From: Sciurus carolinensis
Taxonomy: Eukaryota; Chordata; Mammalia; Rodentia; Sciuridae
DNA: 64,000 nucleotides
Direction: 5' to 3'
Assembly (NCBI RefSeq): GCF_902686445.1
Contig: NC_062217.1
Coordinates: forward strand, 174,347,598 to 174,411,597
Made by a program: the position numbers and the translations under genes
Notes under the pieces: generated by a model
Database searches by the model: none
What the model was told of the DNA's origin: nothing
The model's input: the letters and a program-made list of their open reading frames with translations, nothing else
In this document: piece by piece, positions 33,351-44,740 of the stretch
How the letters are laid out: every line of letters starts with the position of its first letter
How positions within the stretch are numbered: position 1 is the stretch's first letter

Positions 33351-33845
33351 GAAAAATGAAATCGAAAGTGAGGGTCCCAAGATGGAAAGCAGATGGGGAC
33401 AGCGAAGGCAGCTGCATTCTACGAGCGAGGCACGTCCACACCGAGGGGAGAAGGGGTCCCCCGAATCAGTGCCACATACAGGGGGCGACACCACACTCCG
33501 GGGGCCAGCCCACTCTCTGTGGGGCAGCCCACCCCTTCTAGGCCACGCTCTCAAAGTGAGGGAAGAACAGCAGGAGGAAGGACTCCATGCTGGGGGCTGG
33601 AGGGGAGGCTGGACAGGCCATGCAGAGGCACAGAACTGTCAAGGGACAGGCGCACTCAGCATCACCGATGCGTGGAGAGCCGCTCAGTGGTGGGCTGCTG
33701 GGGCTGCTGGGGCGACTGGCTGGCCAAGGCTCCCCTGCGTGCTCCTGATTCTGCGCTGCGAGTATTTCCGCCATGGCCGATTTCAAGGGACGGATGTGGT
33801 GCCGCTCCACGCACAGTTGGGAACAGATGTGTGGGGCTGGCACTT
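33351..33845. other. Unassigned GC-rich insert between LINE-1 segments
   Basis: A CpG-containing, GC-rich stretch between two L1 pieces of the same orientation. Frames of 155-170 codons overlap with a 145-codon antisense frame. Nothing is recognised. Confidence 0.35.
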
Positions 33846-35690
33846 GTGAACCAGTGTGCGTCCCCTCCAGCACATCATGAAGACAAACCATATTCTGGGC
33901 CATAAACGTCTCAATAAATTTGAGAGGATGAAAAAAGCAAAGAGCATATTTTCTGAGTATGAGCAAATTATACACAAAATCAATGGCTGAAATCTCTTGA
34001 AAAATAGCCAGATTTTTGGAAATTAGACATTATTCATGTGTGTGTATGTCAAAGAAGAAAGTTCAAGAAAAATAAGAAAAAATAAGGGGAAGGAATATAT
34101 TTCAAGTCAATTCGTGAGACTGATGTTATCCTGATACCAAAATCAGAGTAATACATTATAAATAAAACTACTAGCCAATGTGCCCCATGAACACACATGT
34201 AAAAATTCTCAAAAAATAATAGCAAGTCGAATCTAGCACTGTTTCAAAAAAACAGCTCAGCCTGATCAAGTGAATTTTATCTACTACTGGAAGAATGACT
34301 TAACATGGAAAAATCAATCAAGGCAATTCACCATAAAAACAGAGTAAAAATGAAAACTGTGTGATTATCTTAATAGATGGAGAACAGGTATTTGAAAAGA
34401 TTCAATATCCATTTTTGACAAAGCAAAAAAAGAAATTCTCAGAAACTTAGAAGGGAACTTTCTTGACCTGATTAACACTATCTATAAACATCCATAGAAA
34501 ATATCACATTGACTTGTGAAAGTCTGCTTCCCAGCCCACATCTCCAGTGCAATAAGACATGATAAAAAAAAAAAATTGAAAACTAGTCATCTTATTTGGA
34601 AACCAAGGAATAAAGTCTTTTTAACCAGGTAGTATATGATTATTTTTAATATCCTAATGCATCTACCAAAAAAGGTGATAACAATTAATTCTAACAAGGT
34701 CACAGGATACTGGGTTTTATAAGAAAATGAACTGTGCTTTTTATATTTTATATAGGAGTAATTTAAAATTAGACTTTAGAGATTCTATTTAGAAGAGGAT
34801 ACAAAAATGAAATAAAAATGAGTAAAGTGATGTTTACATGAAACATCCACATACCCACCAACATACATACAAGGTTCAGGCTGAAAACTGCAAATGCTCT
34901 TTAAAAAAAAAACAAGTAGAAACAAATACCAAATTCCTCTCACAGGAGGCTGAATATTGCTAAGGTGCTTGCTCTTCCCAAATTGATCTGCAGATCCACA
35001 GAGCCAGTTAAAGTGCACACAGTCTTCATTTCCTAAAGCTTCTAAGGAAATGCAAAGGGTTCACACTATTTTTAAACACACTAGGAGGAAGTTCAAGGTC
35101 TCATCCCACCTGGTTTCAAGTTCCAGACGTGAAGCCACCAGACAGGGCTGGCGGAGGTAGACAGACGCGGGGGCAGAACCCAGCATGCAGCACTGCGTGC
35201 ACACAGGCACGGCTGGCGGGTGCTCACCGCAGGTGACCCTCAACTGAAAGGGGAAGGGGGTCTCGATGGCAGGTAGCGGCAGGGTATGTGCACCTGGTGC
35301 CACGGTGGGCGTGCACGGACACCACCAATGGAGGAATAGTCTCAGCAATGAAAGGAGCAGGTCGGGGCATACCCCGCAGGGGACTCAGTCACCTCGTGCC
35401 CAGTGGCCACAAGCCACGAGCACATGACGACCCCCTGGAGGACCCGGTTACATGGAGCCCCAGAGGAGGAAAACCACTGTGGCAGAAAGCAGGGCTGCGT
35501 GGCTGCGGCCGGGGTCAAGCAGATCCCTTGTGTGCCAAGGGGGCAGGGAGAGGAGGCTTGGAGCAGCTGTGCTCTGCCCTGAGTGTGGTGGTGACCAGCA
35601 ACTACGGACTTGTCAGAAGTCCTCCAATTACACACTTATAATGAGTGATTCTAATTGACTATAAATCTTGCCGTAATATAAGCAATTAAA
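33846..35690 (+). mobile_element. LINE-1 ORF2 to 3' end, sense, old and broken
   Basis: CATATTCTGGGCCATAAACG and CAATAAATTTGAGAGGATGA mark the ORF2 endonuclease/RT linker. Reverse transcriptase-region sequence follows (CTGATACCAAAATCAGA, CAATTCACCATAAAAACAGA, TTAATAGATGGAGAACAG), then CTTCCCAAATTGATCTGCAG and, near 35318-35350, the 3' block ACCAATGGAGGAATAGTCTC + AGCAATGAAAGG. No poly(A) tail remains. Frameshifts and stops are frequent, and 35090-35640 is unusually GC-rich. Confidence 0.65.
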
Positions 35691-36293
35691 ACACTAAGCA
35701 AAAAACTCCAAACGAAAACCTGGGGCGTCAGCAGGAGAGCTGGGGGTGGCGGGGAGACTGTGCGTGAGGTCGTGCTGGCTTGTCGACCTTCGCCTTGGCC
35801 AGACCTGGACCTGTGGCTCAGAGCCTCTGCTCCCTGGAGTTGGCTGGCGTAAAGATGGGGCAGCCTCACCTGTCGGCCCTGGGATCCCATCGAGACCACA
35901 GCTCTGCCTTTCGACGGGGCTCTTTGGATTAGCTGAACACACTCCTGTATAGTCCCCAACCTGTCCTTCTGGAGACCGCAGACAGGGCCCAGGGAGTACA
36001 GGTGGATGTCGCCTGGTGAGGAAGTCTCTTTCCGCTCTGCCGGCTGTGGCCCACGTCCGCGCCCTGCTCGGACAGCAGCACCAGGCTAATTGCTTTTCTC
36101 CCTCTTGGCCACAGTGCTCCACTGTTATCGACTGATCCCTCGTGCTGTCTTTCCTCATTAATTGGGCAATCAGTTCTCTCTGCATCCGGACCTCCAGCTG
36201 CATGAGCTATGGTAGCTGCAGTGAGGCGAGGGGCTCACAGAGGCTTCCAATGGCCAGTTCAGGTTCCTCTGGACCCTTGATTTTTTGAAAATG

Positions 36294-36298
<5 letters not shown>
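35691..36298. other. Unassigned; possible conserved noncoding block near 36060-36210
   Basis: No recognised gene. The stretch 36061-36210 (CTAATTGCTTTTCTCCCTC, CTCATTAATTGGGCAATCAG) is lower in GC and looks less decayed than its surroundings. A 169-codon antisense frame covers it without a recognised domain. Confidence 0.3.

Positions 36299-36337
<39 letters not shown>
36299..36337 (+). repeat. (TG)n microsatellite
   Basis: About 19 uninterrupted TG units. Confidence 0.95.
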
Positions 36338-36339
<2 letters not shown>

Positions 36340-39149
36340 AGATGCATGTGTATGGCTATAAACGCGAATCTCCTGAGACCTACTCAGGTTCTTCTGAGCC
36401 TTTCTCTTTAAGTCTATGGTAACCCTTTCTGCAAGATGGTACCAGTGTCTCCGTATATACCTGCAAACGGAGGACTGGCAGGCCTAGCACCTGGCCTGGT
36501 CACTCTCCCGGCCAGTTCTCCGGGTGTGGCTCCAGGGCCGTGCACTTCCCCACGACTTGGCCAGTGTGTGTGCCTATGTGTGTCGGGCTGAAGTGCAGGG
36601 AGCCCCTCGGCAGCCTCCTTTGCCCACAGCCTGGGTCAACTCCATTGGCAAACCCAATGCACTGTGGCCTAAACCAGGTCCACCTGGCCTCTGCTCCCCA
36701 CCTGCACTTGACCTTTCACCTGGCCCAGCCCCCCTCTCTCTGGGGCTCCCGTAGAGTGGAAGCAGGTCTGCTCAGTCCCTGCCCCGTCTCCCGGCTATGG
36801 TCCTCCACCTCTGTGATGTGGCCCCTGCCCCTCGCTGACCTCACCCCCACGGAGCGGTTCCCTCCCCCAGCCCTCCGCCCTCCTGCTGTCCTGGGAGTGC
36901 CCCCTGGGGCTGTGTGCTCCCAGCCATGCTTCCTCAGCACCTGCACCTGTCCTCACGAAGCCTCCCTCTGACCTTGGGCAGGGTCCCCTGGCGGAGGACA
37001 TTTCTCCAACCAGTGCCTCTAACCCACTCCCCACCTGTCCCCTCTCCTGAGGGAGCCTACTGCTGTCCTGTTTGCTGTCTGTTTCATCAGCTGGAAGGTG
37101 GGCTTGGGGAGGACGGGGCTCTGCTCCGTGGCAGGCTCTCCTGTTCCCACTGCAGGCAGCGTGGTGAGAAGGTGCGCCCTCCTCCTCGTCACAGACCTGA
37201 AGCTGTCCGCGGTCAGCTTCCTGTCCCCAGCCTAACACATGCTTCTGATTCGTGTTCGGTGCGACTGGGATTTCAGATGGGCTGGGACTAGTTCTGAAAG
37301 AACATGTGTGTACAGGGAAAATCACGTGTGGGACTTCAAAGCATAAGTCCTGGAGCAGCGAGGGCCACCGTCCCACAGAGGGCGGATGGCTTTCAGTTGG
37401 AAGGAGCCGTGTCTCTTCCGGGTGGGCAGCACGGGCTGTCTGCCATGTGGGCGCTGTGACTAGCTGGACCTGGGTCCCTCTGGGGGCCAGCAGGGAGGCC
37501 TGGCTGGAGGGCCTGCCACAGCCCGATGGCGCCAGCTCACGCCCTCAGTCCTGGAGTGTCCGGGTGTCTCCTGTGCCACCAGCAGGAGGCGAGGGGCCCA
37601 CAGAACCCTGGGGGCTTGAGGAGGAGGTGTATGGTGAACATGCAGGTGGGGTGGCTGGGGTCCACCTGCCCAGATGGGAAGGGGCTGCAGCCAGGGGCCA
37701 GCAAGGGCACGCACTGTGACCACCAAGGTACAGGGTGGAGCCGGGACCCAGGCATCTCGAGGAAAAGGCAGCAATCTCCAGTCAGATCAAGCGGAATCTT
37801 GAGTCATTCCTGCAGATCAGCTGAAGAGACTGAAGGTTAAATGGAAAGGAAAAAGCTCACCTTGAACTGACAGATGCATCATGTCCTGGGAAGGGAGGCA
37901 CGAGCTGGAAGATGCTCAGGTGGTGAGAGGCACAGTTACAGTTCTGCACTCGCCACCCGAGGCTCAGACCCCCACTCAAGAGCTGTTGATTCCACGGGGG
38001 CTTCTTGCAGCTACCGAGAGGAGTTGCTGCAGCCAAGGCTGAACTTCATATTCGAGCACGTTCAGTGGCTCGAAAACTCCTGTGAGGGTTCGCCTTCCGG
38101 AGGAAGTTCCACTCTGTGCGGCTGGGCACTTCTCATCAGAAGTTAGGCTGCTGAAGATCAGGATCGCTCTGAGCAAGCGCTGCCTCCTTCCGAAGGAGAT
38201 CCCGTCTAATTGAACCACCTGGCCCGGCGGGCGAGCCATCGATTTCCTGTAATGCAGAGACCCAGGCAGCAGCACCAAAGAGAAGCTCCTGTGGCCAAGA
38301 GGAGGACAACGGCGGTCTCCGTGGGACAGTCTGTCATGCCAGTAGTTTCATGTGGTGTTGTCAATTAATAGTTCTCAGGTCCCTCCTGTGGGTCAGGGCA
38401 GCCGCGTGGTGTGTTGGGGGTGGGACGGGAGAGGGAGGACGTGCGGGGAGCCAGGTGAGCGTCGAGGGCCCGAGGACCTGGGGCAGGGTTTGCGAGGCCC
38501 CCCGGCAGGACGCTAAGCTTGCAGAGTGTACACGCTCCTTCACGAGTAAATGAACTTGAGGGCTTCTCGGGCATCTCTGGATGATGGGGAAGGAAAAGTT
38601 AGGGGCTTTGGGTCTCTGGTGGGACCCGCAGCACAGGCTGAGTGGGGATGCCACCAGACCGTCGTCAGAACCGGCGAGTGGTCTGAGGAGACACACGCTC
38701 CGCTCCGTTTAAACTGCTTTTAACTGTTATAACACGGTTTTACAAACCATGGGCCCAGTGTGTTTCCAATGTCCAGCTCGCTTCTGGGACACAGAGCCGA
38801 GCTCCGTGAGGGCTGAGGTCAAGGGTGTGCTGCCGAATTGCAGGCAGCCTGCTTTACACAGGTCCCTGTGACTCCCCGCCGGAGGACACCTCTGTGAGCA
38901 GAGTCCACAGTCACCCACTTGGTAATGGGGTTTTAGTTCTCCACGAACAACCATCTGTGTCCTTCTATTGAAAAGGCGCCTCGTAAGGCAGGGTCTTCGG
39001 GCTCAGCAAGTTCTGGATTGAACACAACTGCCGCTACTGTTGCTTTCCAACCTCGAGTGAGTGGTTAAGCCTTCTGGGGTGCCGGCATCCTACTCAGACA
39101 GGTAATAGGCGAGTCCCCAGGTGCTGTGAGCAGCAAGACTGTGCAGACG
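36338..39149. other. Unassigned GC-rich sequence
   Basis: GC-rich unique-looking DNA with overlapping frames on both strands, none above 193 codons and none with a recognised domain. A segment around 37975-38290 is CpG-rich, with several short inverted repeats. Confidence 0.4.
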
Positions 39150-39275
39150 TCCGTCACTGTGCCAGGCACTGTGGTTAACTCTCGGGAATGGTGAGGTCTA
39201 GTGACCACGCTGCTGCTCCATCTGAGGCACAGATGTAGGATTCCGGCCCCAGAATCCCAGAAAAGTTTGAGGACC
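39150..39275 (+). mobile_element. Possible MIR SINE fragment
   Basis: TGTGCCAGGCACTGTGGTTAAC, then CATCTGAGGCACAGATG-type sequence, fit MIR order, but the piece is short and diverged. Confidence 0.35.
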
Positions 39276-41434
39276 TGCAGGTGTTGGTTTGCTGTTAGTT
39301 GTCCAGGCACAACTGGGAAGAGTGGTCACGGTCAACCCTGGACTCAGGCCACCCTCATAGGACTCCAGGGCCAGGAAGAGTGCCCCGTGACATCTGGTCT
39401 TTCTGCCTGAGTGGGCACAAGCAGGTCACTTTTGTCTGCAAAGCTGTGAAGGGGACATCCGCAGACCTCTGCAGTGCACACTGCAGACTCCACGAGAGCA
39501 CCCGGAGGAGTCCTCCAGCCTGCAGCTGGACTCCCTGACGAGGACCAGCTGTGTGCAGGTGCAGCTTCGTCCCAGGGCTCTGCACTTCCTCCAGGGTCCT
39601 GATCTGCGGGCCCACCGGCAGTTGCCAGCAACAGGACTGTTTCTGCGAAGGTGTCCTGCAGATCACACTAGGTGAAGGAGAAGGTGTTCTAGTGTCTGTA
39701 AGGCATCCCGTAGGTTAGCTTTTGCAATGATTTGGAAGAAAACGCAGATGAAACCAAGGCACAGAACATCCTTAAGGGATGGGCCCTCTCTCTGGTTTTG
39801 CTTTCAAGTGGCAGACATTGCCAGAACCCTAAGCTCGATAGCAGTAGGTGATCTGTCGTACCACGGGAGCCCGGCTGCTGCCAAACCAGAGGTGGCCTGC
39901 TGGATGCAGACTGGAAGCCGGGCCACCCAGGCCTCTTCTCCCAACTCTGCCCGACCAGTCCCGAGCAGAGAGCTGGGCAAATGCTCGTCACCTCCCCAGG
40001 AGGGCTGCTGGGTCCAAGTTTATCTCAGGGAAATGGTGCATGTACCACTCGCGAGAGTCCATCCGCACGCAGATCAGGACTTTCCCGTTCACTAAAATAG
40101 AACGATATCCTTCACTTGGGGAATTTACAAAAAACCCCAAACAACAAACATGCTCAAAGAACCCTCCGTGGATGGTGTTAGGAAACTGACTGGCTGAGTC
40201 CCCGGGGAGGCCGGCTTAACCGTAGGTGAACCGAGTCTGTGCTCAGCTGCGCCTGAGCTGTCTGCCGCGGGCTGAGCAGGGGTGGTGCCCGGGGAGACGG
40301 TCGCTGGCTGGCTCCTCTCCAGGGGCCTGTGGGTGGTGCCCAGACTCTGGGCCTCTCCGGTGAGTTTCTGCTTGAGTTTTCCCTGATTTGTGAACCGTTT
40401 TTTTGTTGTTGTTGCACAATAAAATTTAAATAACCTTCAGTTTGATGTGAATCTATTTTTTAATAGAATTCATTTTCAAACCTACACATGTGAACATAAA
40501 ACTCGTCCGTTTCGATGGCCGCCATGTGACTGGTTTTATTTCAGCCGGAAGGCAGGGCCAGCTTTCCTGGGAAGGGATCGGGGAGCCCCTAGGGAAGGGC
40601 CTTGTGGAAATTCCTCGGGAGCAGCAGCCAGGCTCCTGAGTGCAGGGGCAGGCGGGTGAGAGGAGGCCGGGCCCTCAGGAGGCCGCCTCGCTGCCTCTGG
40701 CCCAGCTTCTCCAGCTGTTGCTTCCCCAGCATCATGGGTGGGAGCAGCTGGCACTGTGGTGGCCGTTCAGTGACCTGTGCTGCAGAGCGGCTGTCCTGGG
40801 AGGCAGACGGCCCTGGGAGCCCTTCCCACTGGACGCCAGCCGCCTCACTGCCAGGAGAAATCGGACTTGGGTTCAGACGTAGTTGTGCACCGACCGTCTC
40901 CAAGAAAACGTTCAGTTAATTTGTGACTCTAAAGTCTCCTCATATCAAAGGTTCACAGGAAAAAGATTCAAAAATAGTACGATTGTTGGAAACAAAGCTG
41001 CTCCTGATCACGTGGTGTTGAGAAGTCCCCAGGCTCACAAAATCAGTGACGGAAGTGCAGTGACTTCCGGGAACCCCGTCATGCCGTGAAAGCCGGTGAG
41101 GCCGTCGGACTCGCGGAGCTGACGGGAGGAAGAGGAAACTTGACGTCATCACCGCTGCACAGGACAGGGAGGTGCAGGCCTGTGGAGGGATGGTGGCCGT
41201 TCCCATCCGTGACTTGTCCAGCTCGGGCAGTGGTCAGGACCCGCCGCTCCGTCTCCCTCCACCTTCCCATCCTCAGAACCCAGAACCTTCCTGCAGCTGC
41301 CTGGAGACACCAGCAGGGGAAGCGATGTGGGTCTGAAGACGGGAGCAGGGCTGCCGGGGAGACACAGGGCACCCGGTTTATTTGAACCTCATACAGACTC
41401 TCATACAGAACTAGTGTCAGCACGCCCCAAATGG
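39276..41434. other. Unassigned sequence
   Basis: GC-rich, with an AT-rich island at 40390-40510 containing AATAAA (40420-40425). Overlapping short frames only. I see no gene or clear repeat. Confidence 0.35.
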
Positions 41435-41760
41435 TGTCTCGTCATCGTTCCACTGCTGTGACAAAATGCCTGAAAAAATCGAGTTAAAAGGAGGAGAGGT
41501 TAATTCTGGCCCACAGGTTCAGGTTTCGGTCCGTGGTCACTTGGTTCTGTTGCTTTGGGCCTGTGAAGAGTGCCTGGGGAAGAAAGCTGCTCGCCTTGTG
41601 GCCACAGGCAGTGAAAGAGAGGGGCCAGGGTCCTCACATCCCCTTCTAGGGTGCACCCCTCAGCCTACCCTCTCTCTGTTGGGCCCTGCCTCCTAGGGCT
41701 CCCCCACCTCCCAACAGCCCACAGGCCTTTGGGGATGTTTAAGATCCAAACCAGGACACG
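41435..41760 (-). mobile_element. MaLR-type LTR, antisense
   Basis: In reverse complement it starts TGTCCTGGTTTGGATCTTAA, then ACATCCCCAAAGGCC and GGGAGGTGGGGGAG. The plus strand shows the antisense signature TTAATTCTGGCCCACAGGTT, CGGTCCGTGGTCACTTGGTT and CTGTTGCTTTGGGCCTGTG. About 326 bp; no internal part. Confidence 0.7.
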
Positions 41761-42439
41761 CGGGGCAGGCTCATACTAAAAACAGAACAAAACCCCCAAC
41801 TGCTTCCTTATCTGAAGTTCAACTTTCACTGAAGGCCCCGCACTTCACCCACTGACCCTGCAGTGGCAGATGGCTTGGAGGGGTGGCAGGAGGACGGGGT
41901 GGGGGACACAGCCCAGGCCCTGTCTCCGGGAGTGCTCAGCCCTTCCTGGGGGCGCACACCGCGGTCAGGCTACGTGGGAGGGCATCCATGTGTGCGGCAG
42001 GTGCCCAGCTGCAGTCTGCGTCCTGCTGAGTCTGGACAGCACCACCCTCGAGGCAAATGTGTAGCAGAAGTGAACCCCAGGCAGACCTGCTGTGCTACCA
42101 GGGCAGCAGGGCTGGTCACACTTCCCACCATGGAGCTCTGATCAGGCAAGACAAGAGCCACAGCCGGTATCTGTCTCTGCTCCACCCTGCTGGGGTCCAC
42201 GCACCCCTCAGCCCTCCATTCTCACCAGGGCCTGCTCCTTCCCCTCACCACCTGCCCCCTGAGTGTGTCCAGGCCTGGCGAGGAGCTAGCCAGAGCAGCG
42301 TGGCCCACAGATACCTGCCGGGAGCTGAGCTCCACTCCAGCCTGCTTGATTGCAAGCAACCCGCACTACTGGAATTTCAAACAAACAATGAACACTCTTG
42401 CAAATACTGAATATTTGTTATTATGTCTAAAATTCAAGT

Positions 42440-42545
42440 TCAACTTCAGGAACTAAAGCACAGAGTGGTTTAGTAACTTTACGCAGCCAAGAAGTAGAGC
42501 AGGTAGAATCTGAGTACAGACTGATGTCTCCCAAGCCTTCTCCTT
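42440..42545 (+). mobile_element. MIR SINE fragment
   Basis: AACTAAAGCACAGAGTGGTT, then TAGTAACTTTACGCAGCC, AGAAGTAGAGCAGG and AATCTGAGTACAGACTGATG, follow the conserved MIR core and tail order. Confidence 0.6.
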
Positions 42546-42690
42546 CTTAATGCCCATATCACTGCCTGGCTCTACTGAGCACCATGCACCAAGTCCCCGG
42601 TCCCCCACCAGGAACTTACAGGTAGCAGACCCTGGCCATCACTTTCAGGCATGGGGGCTAAGGTTCAGGGGTTCTGGAAGCCTGGGACAG

Positions 42691-43110
42691 TGCTATGGTT
42701 TGCATGTGAGGTGTTGCCCAAAAGCTCACGTGCAGGAGGGTTCAGAGGAGGAATGATTGGGTTGTGAGTCTTGACCCAGTCAGTGGATTAATCCCCAGAT
42801 AGGGATTAACGGAGCGGTAACTGAAGTGGTGGGGTGGCTGGAGGAGGTGGGAACTGGGGTGTGGCTTGGGGTGTACATTTGTATCTTGCAAGTGGAGGAC
42901 TTTCTCTGTTTTCTCATCAACATGTAAGCTGGTTCCCTTTGCCACACTCTTCTGCCATGATGTCCTGCCTGACCTTGAGCCTCAAGGAATGGAGCCAGCC
43001 TCTTATGGACTGAGACCTCAGAAACCGTGAGCCCCTAATAGACCTTTCCTCCTCTACAGTTGTTCTGGTTGGGTCCTTCAGTCACAGCAGCGAAATACCT
43101 GACTGAAACA
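42691..43110 (+). mobile_element. MaLR-type solo LTR, sense, nearly full length
   Basis: Starts TGCTATGGTTTGCATGTGAG, then AAAAGCTCACGTG, GAATGATTGGGTTGTGAG, GTGGATTAATCCCC, GGCTGGAGGAGGTGGGAAC, GACTGAGACCTCAGAAACCG, AATAGACCTTTCCTCCTCTA, and ends CACAGCAGCGAAATACCTGA + CTGAAACA. Borders are canonical TG...CA. I see no clear target-site duplication. Confidence 0.8.
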
Positions 43111-44549
43111 GAGAAAGTTTTCTGGGGAGAAGTATTTCTCCCAAGAGCAGAAGGCAGTTCAGGAGGAATGTAGTGGTGGGTGGGGAGAATATTCCAGACA
43201 GGAGCTGGCTTGGGCACAGTCCCAAGTGGGGAGAGCCTCTCTCCAGGAACAAGACTGACCCTGTAATTTGTGGGGCGTGGAGGAAAGTGTAAAGGCAGAG
43301 CCCCCATGGAGAAGTCTTTGGCGCTCTTAGGGTGACACAAGCAAAGCGCTGAACCCAGCGCGGGGCTGAGCACCCCACGGCTACCCCAGCGAAGGCCGGC
43401 AGGGGCTGGTGCAGGGCCAGAGAGCAGGCAGGAGGCAGTGAGGAGGCTGAGCCCCTCAGCCAGATCCCAAGGGTACCTGGTTGTCACCGGCTGCCAGCTG
43501 GGTGCAGCATGGTCAGGCTGGCAGTCAAGGAGATGTCCCTGGCTGCTGTGGGGTACAGGTCGGATCCGACGTCTAGTGATTGATTTGACAGCTGTCACAG
43601 CAGTTTAGGCAAAAAGCATGTCTGGGGCCCTTCCAAAGAGCCCGTGGAGATGCAGATGAGCCCTGAGAAGCAGGTGATTCCAGAGCTGGGAAAGGGCTGT
43701 CTCGGGGCAGGAGTGCGAGTTCCCGGGGGTGGCAGAGCTGGGGGCAAGCCAGGGTGGATGTGGGGACCGCGGGCCTCCATGTCCAGCTGTCGAGGATGCA
43801 GCGCCAGTGTGGCTCTGGGCTCTGGTGTGTGGTCTGGGCTGGGGATCAGCAGGCGGGAATGTGGGTACAGAGGTGGAACCAGAGCCCTCTGGAGAGAAGC
43901 CAGTGGGGAAGGAACGGGGACGAGACTCTGGTGACCTACTGGCTGATGGAGACAGGCTGAGGAGGGGTCAGAGAGGCTTAGAGTGGGAGAGAGGAGCAGG
44001 CCAGGGAGCTGTCCATTCCTTAAGGACTGTGTTGCCAGATGCTGAATCAGGAAGGGCCCAGCCCCAAGAGCAGCAGGATGGAGGGGGCGAATCAGACATG
44101 AGGCTGGGGAGCTGGCTCATGCAGGTGGACCAGCGAGGTCCGACTGCTCAGCCTGCCCATGGGGACTTGGGGTGGAGCGCTGCCCTCTGACATTTCCCTC
44201 CTGCTGGGCATGGCGCTGGGCCAGGGACGGCAAAGGAAGGGCACATCCGTGACACCATGTGCTAAGAGTGCTCAGATAAAACGACGTAAAGGACAGAACC
44301 AGGGCCACAGAAGGACAGATGAAGGGACAGAGGACTGGGGCAGGCAGCTGGCCACAGGAGCAGCAGAGTTGGAAAGACAGCTGCAGAATCCAAATGCAAA
44401 GGCAGAGGTGACGGGCGCACTTGGAGCAGAAGAGAACTGACCCCGAGGCGGAGAATCCAACCAGAAAAGTCAGAGAAGCTGAGTGGCCCTTCCAGAAACC
44501 AGGAGGGAAGCCACACATTTGAAGAGTAATGGACGACTGCCAAGCAGTT
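43111..44549. other. Unassigned GC-rich sequence
   Basis: A 187-codon minus-strand frame (43035-43598) partly overlaps the LTR. No recognised gene or repeat; overlapping frames on both strands. Confidence 0.4.
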
Positions 44550-44740
44550 TATTTCTGAAATAAAAGGTTGATTGATTCAATAATGGGAAATTCATAAATA
44601 TAATTCATTATATCAGTAGGGTGAGATTCATCATTTCAGAATAAAAATTGTGAAATTAGATTGCTGGAGCTGGAAAGGGCATTTGATAACATCATTTCTC
44701 CATTTATAAAAACAGTGAGAACCACAGACCCAGACAGAAG
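44550..44740 (+). mobile_element. Small LINE-1 ORF2 remnant, sense
   Basis: ATTCATAAATATAATTCATT + ATATCAGTAGGGTGA, followed by AAGGGCATTTGATAACATCA, resembles the reverse transcriptase region around the AFDKIQ-coding sequence. Short and diverged. Confidence 0.45.

Noticed and set aside
40390..40510. AT-rich island with AATAAA as a gene 3' end
   Set aside because: No upstream coding exon can be linked to it.
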